Source: Paracoccaceae bacterium (lineage in GTDB: Bacteria; Pseudomonadota; Alphaproteobacteria; Rhodobacterales; Rhodobacteraceae). Taken from it: a stretch of DNA of 55,796 nt. Positions 34,736 to 42,702 of this stretch are shown piece by piece (the stretch's first letter is position 1; each line of letters opens with the position of its first letter). The DNA lies in NCBI GenBank assembly GCA_029242355.1, contig JAQWUC010000068.1, positions 1 to 55,796 of the forward strand, given 5' to 3'. The position numbers and the translations under genes are program-made. Under the pieces are notes generated by a model. It saw nothing but the letters and a program-made list of their open reading frames with translations. It ran no database searches and was not told the DNA's origin.

Positions 34736-35659
34736 ATGACCTCTTCTATAAATCATCTTAAAGCAAAAAGTCACTTTTTGATGATAATATTCTCAATACT
34801 GATATCGGGAAGTTTTATATTTGGTTCTTTCATCGCTAACCAGATTGCCCCCTCAGCAATTTCTGCAATTCGCTTTGTCTTTGCATTTCTAATTCTGTAT
34901 ATAATCTTTAAGTCAAAAAACAAAACTAAAAGTTTTTTATTTGTAAAATTTTACCGATATATTCTTTTAGGAGGCTTAATCGCAACATATTTTGTCATGA
35001 TGTTTGAGGGTCTAAAAACTGCATCACCGATTGCAATGAGTGCCATAATGGCATTAACACCTTTTTTAACAATAATTCTAGAATACATTTTCTATAGAAA
35101 AAAATTCAAAATGGTCATAGTCCTTGCTTTAGTAATCGGTGCAGTTGGGTCTATCTGGATCATCTTTGATGCAAATTTCAAACAAATTCTCAGTTTTGAG
35201 ATAGGACGAGGCGAGAGTTTATTTTTGATAGGTTGTTCGTGTCAGGCGATATATACTTTGTTAATTCCAATTTTAAATGAGGGAGAGACTACATTAGAAC
35301 AAACTTCAAATACTATGTTAATTAGTGCAATTCTGTTAATCTTAATTGATTTCAAAGTAATTACTAGCACTGCTTGGGATGAAATCACTCTAGATACTTG
35401 GTTAACAATTCTATACCTGTCCTTTTTTGCTACCGCTATAGCATTTTTTATTATTCAGTATGCACGCAATTTTCTTCCAAGCACCTACATAATGGCTTAC
35501 TATTACATGGTGCCAATGTGGGTTCTAATCTTCGAAACAATCATTTTTGGAACTTTTTTTAGATCGGCAGTTTGGTTGGGCTGTTTCGCTATTATTTTTG
35601 CTTTTTCTACTATTTTTTTTGAAGATATAAAGCTAAAATTCCTACAAAGACTAAAATAA
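34736..35659 (+). CDS. EamA/DMT-family membrane transporter
   Basis: This inner-membrane protein of 307 residues has about ten hydrophobic segments in two EamA repeats. The first repeat includes FIANQIAPSAISAIRFVFAF; the middle has GLKTASPIAMSAIMALTPFLTIIL, the usual end of repeat one; the second ends near SAVWLGCFAIIFAFSTIFF. EamA proteins move small metabolites or amino-acid-like compounds, many as exporters. It follows the transketolase pair by 68 bp and precedes a second EamA gene by 16 bp. The direction of transport and the substrate are not visible in sequence. Confidence 0.82.
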   Translation: MTSSINHLKAKSHFLMIIFSILISGSFIFGSFIANQIAPSAISAIRFVFAFLILYIIFKSKNKTKSFLFVKFYRYILLGGLIATYFVMMFEGLKTASPIAMSAIMALTPFLTIILEYIFYRKKFKMVIVLALVIGAVGSIWIIFDANFKQILSFEIGRGESLFLIGCSCQAIYTLLIPILNEGETTLEQTSNTMLISAILLILIDFKVITSTAWDEITLDTWLTILYLSFFATAIAFFIIQYARNFLPSTYIMAYYYMVPMWVLIFETIIFGTFFRSAVWLGCFAIIFAFSTIFFEDIKLKFLQRLK

Positions 35660-35675
35660 AACTAGTGCTAAAACT

Positions 35676-36569
35676 ATGATAAACATTATTCAGAATTTTA
35701 AAAAAAACCTACTGTCTGTATCTCTAATTTTATTAGCTGGGGTAAATTACGGATTAATTTTTCCATTAAACTCTATGGCGATACATGCACATGCGTCCTA
35801 TTTTGGTCATGCGTTTTGGCAAACTATAATATCTGGATTGCTCCTCCTGTTAATAGTTATGTACATCAGAGAACCTTTCAGACTGACCTTTGAGTATATT
35901 AGGGTCTACTTTTTGGTTGGAGTTTTTGCTTTTTCTATCCCTATGTCAGTATTAACCTTAGTAAGCTCACAGATACCCGTAGGAATGACTTCGCTTGTAA
36001 TGGGTTTATCCCCAACACTAACCTACATCCTAGGAATGTTAGTTAAGCTAGAACGCCCCTCGTTGATTGGTATCTTAGGAATCATGTTAGGCTTTGTCGG
36101 ATTAATCATATTATTATTGCCCGAGCTCTTTTTGCCCTCTTCTGAAATTTTAATTTGGTTTGCAATCGCCCTAATTACACCGGTCTGTTTAGCGATCGCT
36201 AATATTTCAGCAAGTTTTTATAACCCAAGAGATTCATCTCCAATATCAATGGGCGCAGGATTCTTATTAGCTGGGGCCGTTTCGATATTTCCATTAACTT
36301 TCTATTTCAACCAATTTTATTGGCCCATTGGTACTAATTTAATTATTCCCACTTTCGGAGCATCAATGGTAAACATTGTACATATTGTTTTGTTTGCAAC
36401 TATCGTGAAAAATTACGGCGCTGTCTTTTTTAGTCAATTTAATTATATTGTTATCATATTCGCAATGCTCTGGGCCTTTATCATTTTCGATGAAACACCT
36501 TCATCTTCAATAATTTTACCACTAGTTCTCATGACACTTGGAATAGTTCTTTCAAGTTTAAGAAAATAA
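35676..36569 (+). CDS. EamA/DMT-family membrane transporter, second copy
   Basis: This is a ten-segment membrane protein of 297 residues with two EamA repeats. Repeat one ends in SSQIPVGMTSLVMGLSPTLTYILGMLVKLE. Repeat two includes FATIVKNYGAVFFSQFNYIVIIFAMLWAFIIFDE, with the typical acidic end of the family. It differs enough from the upstream EamA protein that a recent duplication is unlikely. The pair could work as a heterodimer, as small paired DMT proteins do, but each half here is already full length. It ends 37 bp before the convergent aminotransferase gene. Confidence 0.82.
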   Translation: MINIIQNFKKNLLSVSLILLAGVNYGLIFPLNSMAIHAHASYFGHAFWQTIISGLLLLLIVMYIREPFRLTFEYIRVYFLVGVFAFSIPMSVLTLVSSQIPVGMTSLVMGLSPTLTYILGMLVKLERPSLIGILGIMLGFVGLIILLLPELFLPSSEILIWFAIALITPVCLAIANISASFYNPRDSSPISMGAGFLLAGAVSIFPLTFYFNQFYWPIGTNLIIPTFGASMVNIVHIVLFATIVKNYGAVFFSQFNYIVIIFAMLWAFIIFDETPSSSIILPLVLMTLGIVLSSLRK

Positions 36570-36606
36570 ATCTATTTACTTTGAATCTTCCTCCAATTAA
36601 AGCCTT

Positions 36607-37494
36607 CTAGGATGAAAGATCAGTGCCATGCCATCCCTTTTCTCGCTCTTCCCAATACATTTTTAAAAAACGTTCTGTCAAAAGACCAGGATGGCCATTA
36701 CCGAGGGATATATTGTTAACATGAGTGATAGGAGTAATCCCTGCGGCTGTCGTGCATGCAAAAGCCTCGTCAGCAGTTTCTAAATCTTTTGGTTCTAGAT
36801 AACACTCCTCTGCCTTTAAACCCAACATTGCTGCCAGTTCAAAAACGCTTCGACGAGTAATACCCTCTAACACATTTCCTTTTGGCGTTTTCAGTTTTCT
36901 ATCTTTCACAATCCACATATTGAAACCGGGACCTTCCGAAAGATATCCGTCAGGAGTACATAGAATTGCACTATCAGATCCTTGTTTAAAGGCCTCTAAA
37001 AGACCTTTATTTAAATCCATCCAATTAAAGTTCTTTGTTCTTGCATCGATTGCCTCTTTTGGCACACGTTTATTCTTTACAATAGAAATATGAAGTCCAT
37101 TTTTGGTTTTTTCTTCTCCAAAGATGTTATAATGAGGAACCACTACGACTATCAGTCCATTCTTGCAAGTTCGAGGATCTCTCTTTGACAGATCCGAATA
37201 TGGACCTCGCCTTCCAATAAGCATAAAAATGGCATTTTTATATTTAGACCTAATAATACACTCAATCGCTATATCTTTAATTTCATCATCTGAATGCGGG
37301 ATGTTAATTTCCATATCAGCGCAGGAATTCTTAAATCTTTGCAAATGATCATCAAATCGGAAAATCTTTTTATCTAAAACCGAAAGAGTATCATAAACAG
37401 CGTCACTTTTTGTCACCGTAGGTTCTAAAATTGAAATTTTAGCTTCTGAAGCTTTTTTAAACTCATTATCAATAAATGCATAAGGTTCTGGCAT
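36607..37494 (-). CDS. fold-type IV PLP aminotransferase (BCAT / D-amino-acid / R-amine type)
   Basis: This class IV aminotransferase has about 295 residues. The N-terminal part VTKSDAVYDTLSVLDKKIFRFDDHLQRF resembles branched-chain and R-selective amine transaminases. The catalytic Lys is in DARTKNFNWMDLNKGLLEA, and the phosphate-binding loop is in LSEGPGFNMWIVKDRKLKTP and VLEGITRRSVFELA. The late segment EAFACTTAAGITPITHV is also family-specific. The start was moved five codons downstream to MPEPYAF, which has AGGAAAG 5 nt upstream. A DapA-family remnant lies just upstream on the same strand, so an operon may have decayed. The substrate is uncertain; ketone-to-R-amine or branched-chain chemistry are options. 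Confidence 0.82.
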   Translation of the reverse strand: MPEPYAFIDNEFKKASEAKISILEPTVTKSDAVYDTLSVLDKKIFRFDDHLQRFKNSCADMEINIPHSDDEIKDIAIECIIRSKYKNAIFMLIGRRGPYSDLSKRDPRTCKNGLIVVVVPHYNIFGEEKTKNGLHISIVKNKRVPKEAIDARTKNFNWMDLNKGLLEAFKQGSDSAILCTPDGYLSEGPGFNMWIVKDRKLKTPKGNVLEGITRRSVFELAAMLGLKAEECYLEPKDLETADEAFACTTAAGITPITHVNNISLGNGHPGLLTERFLKMYWEEREKGWHGTDLSS

Positions 37495-37553
37495 TATTAC
37501 TTTCCTCATTTCGATACAATTAAGTCATACTCTCTATAGCTAGCCTTATTAGT

Positions 37554-37676
37554 TCATCCTTTGTCCCCCATACACTCTAGTACACGACGCTTGCTCTCAT
37601 AATCTATTTCTTGATTTTCAAAAAAAGGAGTAGGAGCAATCGAAAATACTTCGTTATAATTTACATATTCAGTCAT
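37554..37676 (-). pseudogene. N-terminal remnant of a DapA-family (dihydrodipicolinate synthase-like) gene
   Basis: An open frame of 40 codons, with AGGAG 10 nt before its ATG, reads MTEYVNYNEV then FSIAPTPFFENQEIDYESKR and RVLECMGDKG before a TGA. The APTPF-x5-ID-x3-R-x-V-x-x-M block is the first beta-strand and helix of DHDPS/NAL-superfamily barrels, which normally continue for about 300 residues. Nothing matching the rest of the barrel follows before the aminotransferase gene 60 bp downstream. It is most likely the leftover of a deletion. A short functional peptide is possible but less likely. The other parts of the 365-bp gap (37495-37859) hold only promoter-like AT-rich sequence. Confidence 0.65.
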
Positions 37677-37825
37677 CTCACTATTACTCCTAAATAGAGT
37701 TTTGTCATATAGTTACACAACTTTCTAATTAGCTATATAGACCAGATTACTAAAAGCACTTTCATAAGTCTACTTGAATAAGAGAAAATTCTCGGCTTAT
37801 ACACATCTCTTATAAACAAAAACTC

Positions 37826-37853
37826 TTGAAAATAATACCTTTTAATTTATACT
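37826..37853 (+). promoter_or_regulatory. candidate promoter giving a leaderless SDR transcript
   Basis: TTGAAA at 37826-37831 and TATACT at 37848-37853 are separated by 16 nt. Only six bases lie between the -10 box and the ATG at 37860, so transcription should begin at or next to the start codon. An AAGG before the ATG is only one base away, too close for normal Shine-Dalgarno pairing, which supports the leaderless reading. Confidence 0.45.
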
Positions 37854-37859
37854 TAAGGC

Positions 37860-38618
37860 ATGAAAAAGTTAGACGGGCAAATAGCTATTATCACAGGATC
37901 TGGAACAGGAATTGGATTAGCTATAGCTAAAAAATTTTTAGAAAATGGTGCAAAAGTGCTGATTAATGATTTAAATACTCAAACATTTGAGTATGCAAAA
38001 TCAATCTTAATTGAAGCAGGCATTGACCCGCAAAACTTTGCAGTTTTTTTTAGTGATGTGTCCAATGAAACAGATGTAAAGAATATGTTCAATGAATGTG
38101 AAAACAAGTTTGGCTCCGCCACTATTCTTGTAAACAATGCCGGGATTATCCAAGAAAAAAAATTTCTCAATATCTCAAATAAAGACTGGGACAGGATGAT
38201 GGCTATCCACCTAAAAGGATGTTTTCTAGGATGCCAAAACGCACTTAAGCCAATGCTTGATCGAGGAGAAGGAATCATTATTAATATTGCTTCACAACTT
38301 GGTCAAATTGGTGGTTTTGAATTAGCCCATTATTCTGCTGCCAAAGCGGGAATTATTGGGCTAACAAAAAGTTTAGCTCTTGAATATAGTAGCCGCGGTA
38401 TTAGAATAAACGCTATAGCTCCAGGTCCAATAAACACCGACATGGTTTTAAAAAACCTAACTAAAGAGTGGCGAGACAAAAAATCCAGTGAATTACCATT
38501 AGGCCGCTTCGGTGAACCCAGTGATATCGCAAGTACTGCTCTGTTTCTGGCATCAGATGACTCAAAGATTTATGTGGGGCAAACCCTTTGTCCCAATTCC
38601 GGCGACGTAATGCTGTAA
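37860..38618 (+). CDS. short-chain dehydrogenase/reductase (FabG-like)
   Basis: This is a classical SDR of 252 residues. Cofactor loop IITGSGTGIGLAIAKKFLE (about 10-28), NNAG motif in ILVNNAGIIQEKKF, catalytic Ser in IINIASQLGQIGG, Tyr and Lys in HYSAAKAGIIGLTKSLALEY. The Asp in VLINDLN points to NAD use. Its C-terminus ends NSGDVML; most FabG enzymes have a VDGG segment there, so the last strand differs (CPNSGD). It stands alone, divergent from the aminotransferase gene and convergent with the CobW gene. Substrate unknown; oxidation of a polyol or hydroxy acid is more likely than fatty-acid synthesis in this setting. Confidence 0.82.
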   Translation: MKKLDGQIAIITGSGTGIGLAIAKKFLENGAKVLINDLNTQTFEYAKSILIEAGIDPQNFAVFFSDVSNETDVKNMFNECENKFGSATILVNNAGIIQEKKFLNISNKDWDRMMAIHLKGCFLGCQNALKPMLDRGEGIIINIASQLGQIGGFELAHYSAAKAGIIGLTKSLALEYSSRGIRINAIAPGPINTDMVLKNLTKEWRDKKSSELPLGRFGEPSDIASTALFLASDDSKIYVGQTLCPNSGDVML

Positions 38619-38664
38619 TCATAAAAAAAAAATTTTTCTTCTTATCGTAATAACGAAGCCAGCT

Positions 38665-39648
38665 TTAATTTTTTTTAAACTTCTCTTCTTGGTTAATACT
38701 TTTTGCAGACTCTAAAATTATATCCTTATTAATGTTTAAACCTATTAATATTAAATATTTAGCTTTACTAGAAAACCTGTTTGGCAATTTCTGAGGGTAC
38801 TGAATATGTTTCCCAACTCCTTGTAAAAGAAGTGGGCCTATTGGTGATGAGACTATACCCTTTACCCTAAGAAGATTACTACCATGGCAATAAAGTAGTG
38901 CTGACAGCCAAATCACAAGATCATCCCAATCAGTATTATTTTTTAAAGGTATTTTTAAACTAAATATTTCACTAATATACTTTTGTTCCTCTTGAGGTAA
39001 ATGTTGAATTATATTTTTTGATCTCGATTCTTTTTGATACAAGAGTTTAGTTTTTCCCTTAACACTAGAACTGATTTTTGCTTGTGAATTTATAGTTTTA
39101 ATGAAATCAGATATCTCAAAAACTACTTTTTTTGTCACCAGATCCGCCTTAGAAATTATCACCTCATCAGCGTTAATAATTTGATTTCTTATAAATGCTT
39201 GGAGTTCTTTTCCAGGGTGTTTATAAGTGGCGTCTAACAGAACAGTTACCTTTTCAATTATAATATGTTTTGAAAGTATCGCATTATTCACGATTGTATT
39301 ATAAATAGATCCTGGGTCTGAGACTCCACTAGTTTCTACTAGTATCGTTTCCACTCTCTTCCTCGGGCTTAATGCTTGTCTGGTTTTTTTATTGCAAAAA
39401 GAAAGCAAGACTTCCACCAATTCAGCCTTTTTTGTGCAACAAATACAGCCTCCTATAATTTTTTTAATTGATCCTGCTCTGTACAATAAAATATCATCGA
39501 CAGAATTCTCAGAAAGTTCATTTACTATAACAGACGTTACTTCATCCTTTGAAGTACTCACCAAATGCTGCAAAAATGTTGTTTTACCCGCACCTAAGAA
39601 CCCCGATATTATGCAAAGCCTTATTCTTCTTTGTTTCTCTAAAGTCAT
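38665..39648 (-). CDS. CobW/COG0523-family GTPase, metal chaperone
   Basis: This is a G3E GTPase of 327 residues. Walker A is GFLGAGKTT (16-24). The metal-binding CxCC motif is Cys68, Cys70 and Cys71 in IIGGCICCTKKAEL. ETSGVSDPG gives the switch region, and SKADLV is the NKxD-type base motif. The C-terminal domain (about 230-320) is degenerate compared with other CobW_C domains. COG0523 proteins deliver zinc or another metal to enzymes. Here it ends an operon that encodes two probable metal hydrolases, so one of them is a sensible client. It overlaps the upstream 100-residue gene by 4 bp. Confidence 0.83.
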   Translation of the reverse strand: MTLEKQRRIRLCIISGFLGAGKTTFLQHLVSTSKDEVTSVIVNELSENSVDDILLYRAGSIKKIIGGCICCTKKAELVEVLLSFCNKKTRQALSPRKRVETILVETSGVSDPGSIYNTIVNNAILSKHIIIEKVTVLLDATYKHPGKELQAFIRNQIINADEVIISKADLVTKKVVFEISDFIKTINSQAKISSSVKGKTKLLYQKESRSKNIIQHLPQEEQKYISEIFSLKIPLKNNTDWDDLVIWLSALLYCHGSNLLRVKGIVSSPIGPLLLQGVGKHIQYPQKLPNRFSSKAKYLILIGLNINKDIILESAKSINQEEKFKKN

Positions 39649-39947
39649 TTAAGTACATTATTATAAAAGAATTTTTTATCGAGGGGGTCGAGAGGTTTTC
39701 CTAACAAATCTTCTACCACTTCCCACAATTGTTCAAGATTTGGAACCAACTCAACCCGACCAGTCAAATTACCAATCTGTTTTAGTTGAGTGACGCCATC
39801 GTCATAGAAAAAAAGACCATATTTTTTTAAAATAACAGATAGTTTTTTTGCTCTAACAAGTCGAGATCTAAGGCGACTCGCAGCACTGTCTGTTCCTGCA
39901 TCAATCCAATAATCTTTAATTTCAGGAAATCCACAGGCAGAGCACAT
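39645..39947 (-). CDS. small CxxC protein of unknown function
   Basis: I do not recognise this protein of 100 residues. It begins MCSACGFPEIKDYWIDAG, a CxxC right at the N-terminus that may bind a metal, and continues with a basic helix (SRLRSRLVRAKKLSVILKKYG), then LTGRVELVPNLEQLWEVVEDLLGKPLDPLDKKF. There is no membrane segment. It overlaps the CobW gene by ATGA-type 4 bp and follows the deacetylase-like gene by 4 bp, so it is translated with both. Only two cysteines are present, so a dimeric or shared metal site would be needed. A partner or adaptor of the CobW chaperone is a reasonable guess, from position only. Confidence 0.72.
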   Translation of the reverse strand: MCSACGFPEIKDYWIDAGTDSAASRLRSRLVRAKKLSVILKKYGLFFYDDGVTQLKQIGNLTGRVELVPNLEQLWEVVEDLLGKPLDPLDKKFFYNNVLK

Positions 39948-39951
39948 TAAA

Positions 39952-40863
39952 TTAAATCACTTTTGGTCTTTTAGACTCTTGAAAAGGAAACCTCTGTCTA
40001 AAGTCATTAGCAATGTATTCAAAGGGTTGCCATTCCACACCCTCGTGCTGATTTATATATGCTATTAAACGTTCTAGCATCAGCAAAACCTGAGGTCTCC
40101 CAGACACATCCGGATGTATAGTAATGGCAAAAACAGCGTAATTCATCTCTCTATACACCCAGTCGAATTGGTCTTTCCACAAATCTTCAATATGTCGAGG
40201 ACTTACGAAGCCGTGGCTATTCGGTGATTTTTTCATAAACATCATAGGAGGTAAATCATCAACATACCAATTTGCCCCAATATCAACCAAATCTATTTCC
40301 GCACCCCTTTTTAGAGGTTTCATCCATTCCTTTGCTCCGATCGAATAATCTATTACATTCCATTCATCTCCAAATCTTGCATAGAAGGGTTGGAAATCTC
40401 GATACATTTGACTATGATCATAGGAAAACCCATACTTCAACAAGAGTGATGCAGTATCATTTGACATTTCCCACCACGGGGCAACATATCCTCTCGGTTT
40501 TTTTCCAGACAAACTTTCGATCAACTCAATTGATTTAGCCAGAACATCTTCCTCTTGATTTTTTGTCATGGCTATCGGGTTCTCATGCATGTACCCATGA
40601 GCTCCAATCTCGTGTCCTGCTTCAACGATCATTTGCATCTCTTTGGGAAAAGTCTCAATAGAGTGGCCTGGAATAAAAAATGATGTTTTTAATTCATATT
40701 CTGCAAATAGCCTTAGCAAACGAGGCACCCCGACCTCAGTAGCAAAAATGCCTCTTTGGATGTCCGATGGAGAGTCTCCTCCTCCGTAGGATCCAATCTG
40801 TCCCGCCACAGAGTCAACATCTATTCCAAAAGAGCAAAATATTTTTTTTTCTTGTATTGCCAT
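39952..40863 (-). CDS. polysaccharide-deacetylase-fold hydrolase (PuuE allantoinase / imidase-like)
   Basis: This is a NodB-fold metal hydrolase of 303 residues without a signal peptide, so it works in the cytoplasm. The metal Asp lies in [13 protein letters not shown] (about 9-21), and the two His in [15 protein letters not shown] (about 82-96). The PWW segment ([18 protein letters not shown], about 129-146) and [11 protein letters not shown] (about 249-259) complete the barrel. Cytosolic members of this branch include PuuE allantoinase and cyclic imide hydrolase, which open rings of ureides or imides. Gene order with hydantoinase subunits A and B (25 bp upstream) fits a ring-opening or amide-hydrolysing role here, not cell-wall deacetylation. 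Confidence 0.8.
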   Translation of the reverse strand: MAIQEKKIFCSFGIDVDSVAGQIGSYGGGDSPSDIQRGIFATEVGVPRLLRLFAEYELKTSFFIPGHSIETFPKEMQMIVEAGHEIGAHGYMHENPIAMTKNQEEDVLAKSIELIESLSGKKPRGYVAPWWEMSNDTASLLLKYGFSYDHSQMYRDFQPFYARFGDEWNVIDYSIGAKEWMKPLKRGAEIDLVDIGANWYVDDLPPMMFMKKSPNSHGFVSPRHIEDLWKDQFDWVYREMNYAVFAITIHPDVSGRPQVLLMLERLIAYINQHEGVEWQPFEYIANDFRQRFPFQESKRPKVI

Positions 40864-40887
40864 CCAGTAATACCTTCCGTTACTTTT

Positions 40888-42666
40888 TTAAAACTTTTTC
40901 CGAAGCTCCTCAGTTTTTGAAAAGTCAACTTGATCATTCTTATCAAAAAGAACTCCATAAACAGTCTCTGCCCTTTTTTTACTTATCCATCCTTCCTTAT
41001 AATCATTAAAAACCCGTTCTATTTCTCTTTCCTTTGGGTTGCCATAACCGCCGCCACCAGCAGAATATGATGCCACCATTTCACCCGGTTCTAAAGCTAA
41101 TCCATAGCAATTGGGCAACTCAGTTAATTTTCCATCCGGATCTTTCTTAAATGTCTTTGCGACACCTCCTGACTGTCCTCCTCGAGCACCTTTTGCGGGA
41201 TTTATTGATCCATCAGACGTATAAAGAACTTTCATACTACAGTCATCTATCGGCCCAAACTCACAATAGGCAGATGGCGAGCCACGGAATTTTCCTGCTC
41301 CTTCCGTATCCATGGTAACATATCGCTTCGAAACATGTATCGGGTACTGAAGTTCATCGACTTCAATACTATCTTGCCGACACAAACCGGCATTTCCAGC
41401 ATGAATTATTGTTAAAAAACCATCTGTGACAGGGGTCCCTGCTCCACCTGTAATTCCAAGAAAAATTTGATTCACAAAGGGCATATTCTCTTTACGTGGA
41501 TCATTTCCTGAAATTACGCCCATTCCAGCTGGAATTATGGGACCTGTTTCTGCCTGCCCATAACCTTCGGCAAGTTCCGCAATACCAACTTGGACTGGAC
41601 AGAGAACACGATCAGCTAAATTCGTCGTAGCTACCGAACAACTTACCGGATGCCTTGGAATCCCGGTACAACAATTCTCTCTAAGTTTGATTTCAATACG
41701 ACGAAAACTCCCAGCATTCGGAGGAACAGTGTGATCCACTATCCCATTAAAAATCCCGATCATAGCAGCAGACGTTGCGGTTCCTTCTGTTAGATTTAAA
41801 CCACATGGTTGACAGTCTGGATTATCAGTCAAATCAATAAAGATTTTGCTATTTTTAGAGTCAATCTTTATTTTAACTTTAGCTGTTATTCCATCCGGAA
41901 CACCTGGAAAAGGATCATGAGTTGAAGAAGTAACTATTGATCCACTTGGTAGTTTACTAATTGCCTGAATCATTCTTTGTTCTGAATAATCAAACCAGTC
42001 ACTAGAGAACTTCTCTAACTGACCCCACCCTATCTCTGTGCCTAATATTTCAATCTCTCTTTCACCAATCCTAACTGCTCCCATCGAAGCTAAATAATCA
42101 CCCCACCATTGATCTGGCACTCGTATCCGCGACTTACACATACGAATTATGTCATCATTATTTTTATAATTATCTTGTATTTTCACTGCAGTGAAAATTA
42201 AAGCACCTTCATCATAAACATCTTGCGCATGTCCAACATAAGTTGTTGGAACAGAGTTTCCACAATCAGCTTGATGGGCCTTCGCCAAAACGAAAAATCT
42301 ATGTTTATCATTATCATCAAATATCGGAACAACCATACAATGATCGGCAGCATGAGAGTTACCCTCATATGGAGAATTATGTAAAAATGCATCACCTCTT
42401 TTCAGGTCAGGGTGATACTTCTTTATAGTTTCACATATAAGATCAGGTCCAATCATAACATGGATTGGCAAACTTTCCGCAGATGCTAAGAGCTGGCAGT
42501 CCGCTGTAAGGATAACACAAGAAAAATCATGTGCTGTATTAAGTACTCCGGACCGAGCTGTCCTAAACAATGTATTTTGCATTTTTCTAGCAATACTCTC
42601 CATGCGACTGGAGAGAAGAGCCATTTGCACGCCATCAGAAGTATTTTTTGACTTTAATCCAACCAT
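40888..42666 (-). CDS. hyuB: hydantoinase B / oxoprolinase-family subunit
   Basis: This is the HyuB half of an ATP-dependent amide hydrolase or carboxylase, 592 residues. Family features: LSSRMESIARKMQNTLFRTARSGVLNTAHDFSCVILTADC (about 18-57), a segment rich in His and Asp (FLHNSPYEGNSHAADHCMVVP, about 92-112), and the glycine-rich C-terminus EPGEMVASYSAGGGGYGNP. AGGAGAT precedes the ATG by 3 nt. It follows hyuA by 36 bp. The family covers N-methylhydantoinase, 5-oxoprolinase, and acetone and acetophenone carboxylases. With an imidase-like enzyme next door, ring opening of a hydantoin, imide or lactam is the likelier option. Confidence 0.86.
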   Translation of the reverse strand: MVGLKSKNTSDGVQMALLSSRMESIARKMQNTLFRTARSGVLNTAHDFSCVILTADCQLLASAESLPIHVMIGPDLICETIKKYHPDLKRGDAFLHNSPYEGNSHAADHCMVVPIFDDNDKHRFFVLAKAHQADCGNSVPTTYVGHAQDVYDEGALIFTAVKIQDNYKNNDDIIRMCKSRIRVPDQWWGDYLASMGAVRIGEREIEILGTEIGWGQLEKFSSDWFDYSEQRMIQAISKLPSGSIVTSSTHDPFPGVPDGITAKVKIKIDSKNSKIFIDLTDNPDCQPCGLNLTEGTATSAAMIGIFNGIVDHTVPPNAGSFRRIEIKLRENCCTGIPRHPVSCSVATTNLADRVLCPVQVGIAELAEGYGQAETGPIIPAGMGVISGNDPRKENMPFVNQIFLGITGGAGTPVTDGFLTIIHAGNAGLCRQDSIEVDELQYPIHVSKRYVTMDTEGAGKFRGSPSAYCEFGPIDDCSMKVLYTSDGSINPAKGARGGQSGGVAKTFKKDPDGKLTELPNCYGLALEPGEMVASYSAGGGGYGNPKEREIERVFNDYKEGWISKKRAETVYGVLFDKNDQVDFSKTEELRKKF

Positions 42667-42702
42667 CTCATCTCCTATACGTTATTTGAAGAGGCTTTTT
42701 CG

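Noticed and set aside
38617-38650. A/T-run after the SDR gene as a terminator
   Set aside because: There is an A-tract followed by a T-tract but no stable hairpin with a loop, so I do not call it.
39952-40863. Cell-wall or chitin deacetylase
   Set aside because: No signal peptide or membrane anchor, and the operon encodes cytosolic amide hydrolases; the PuuE/imidase branch fits better.
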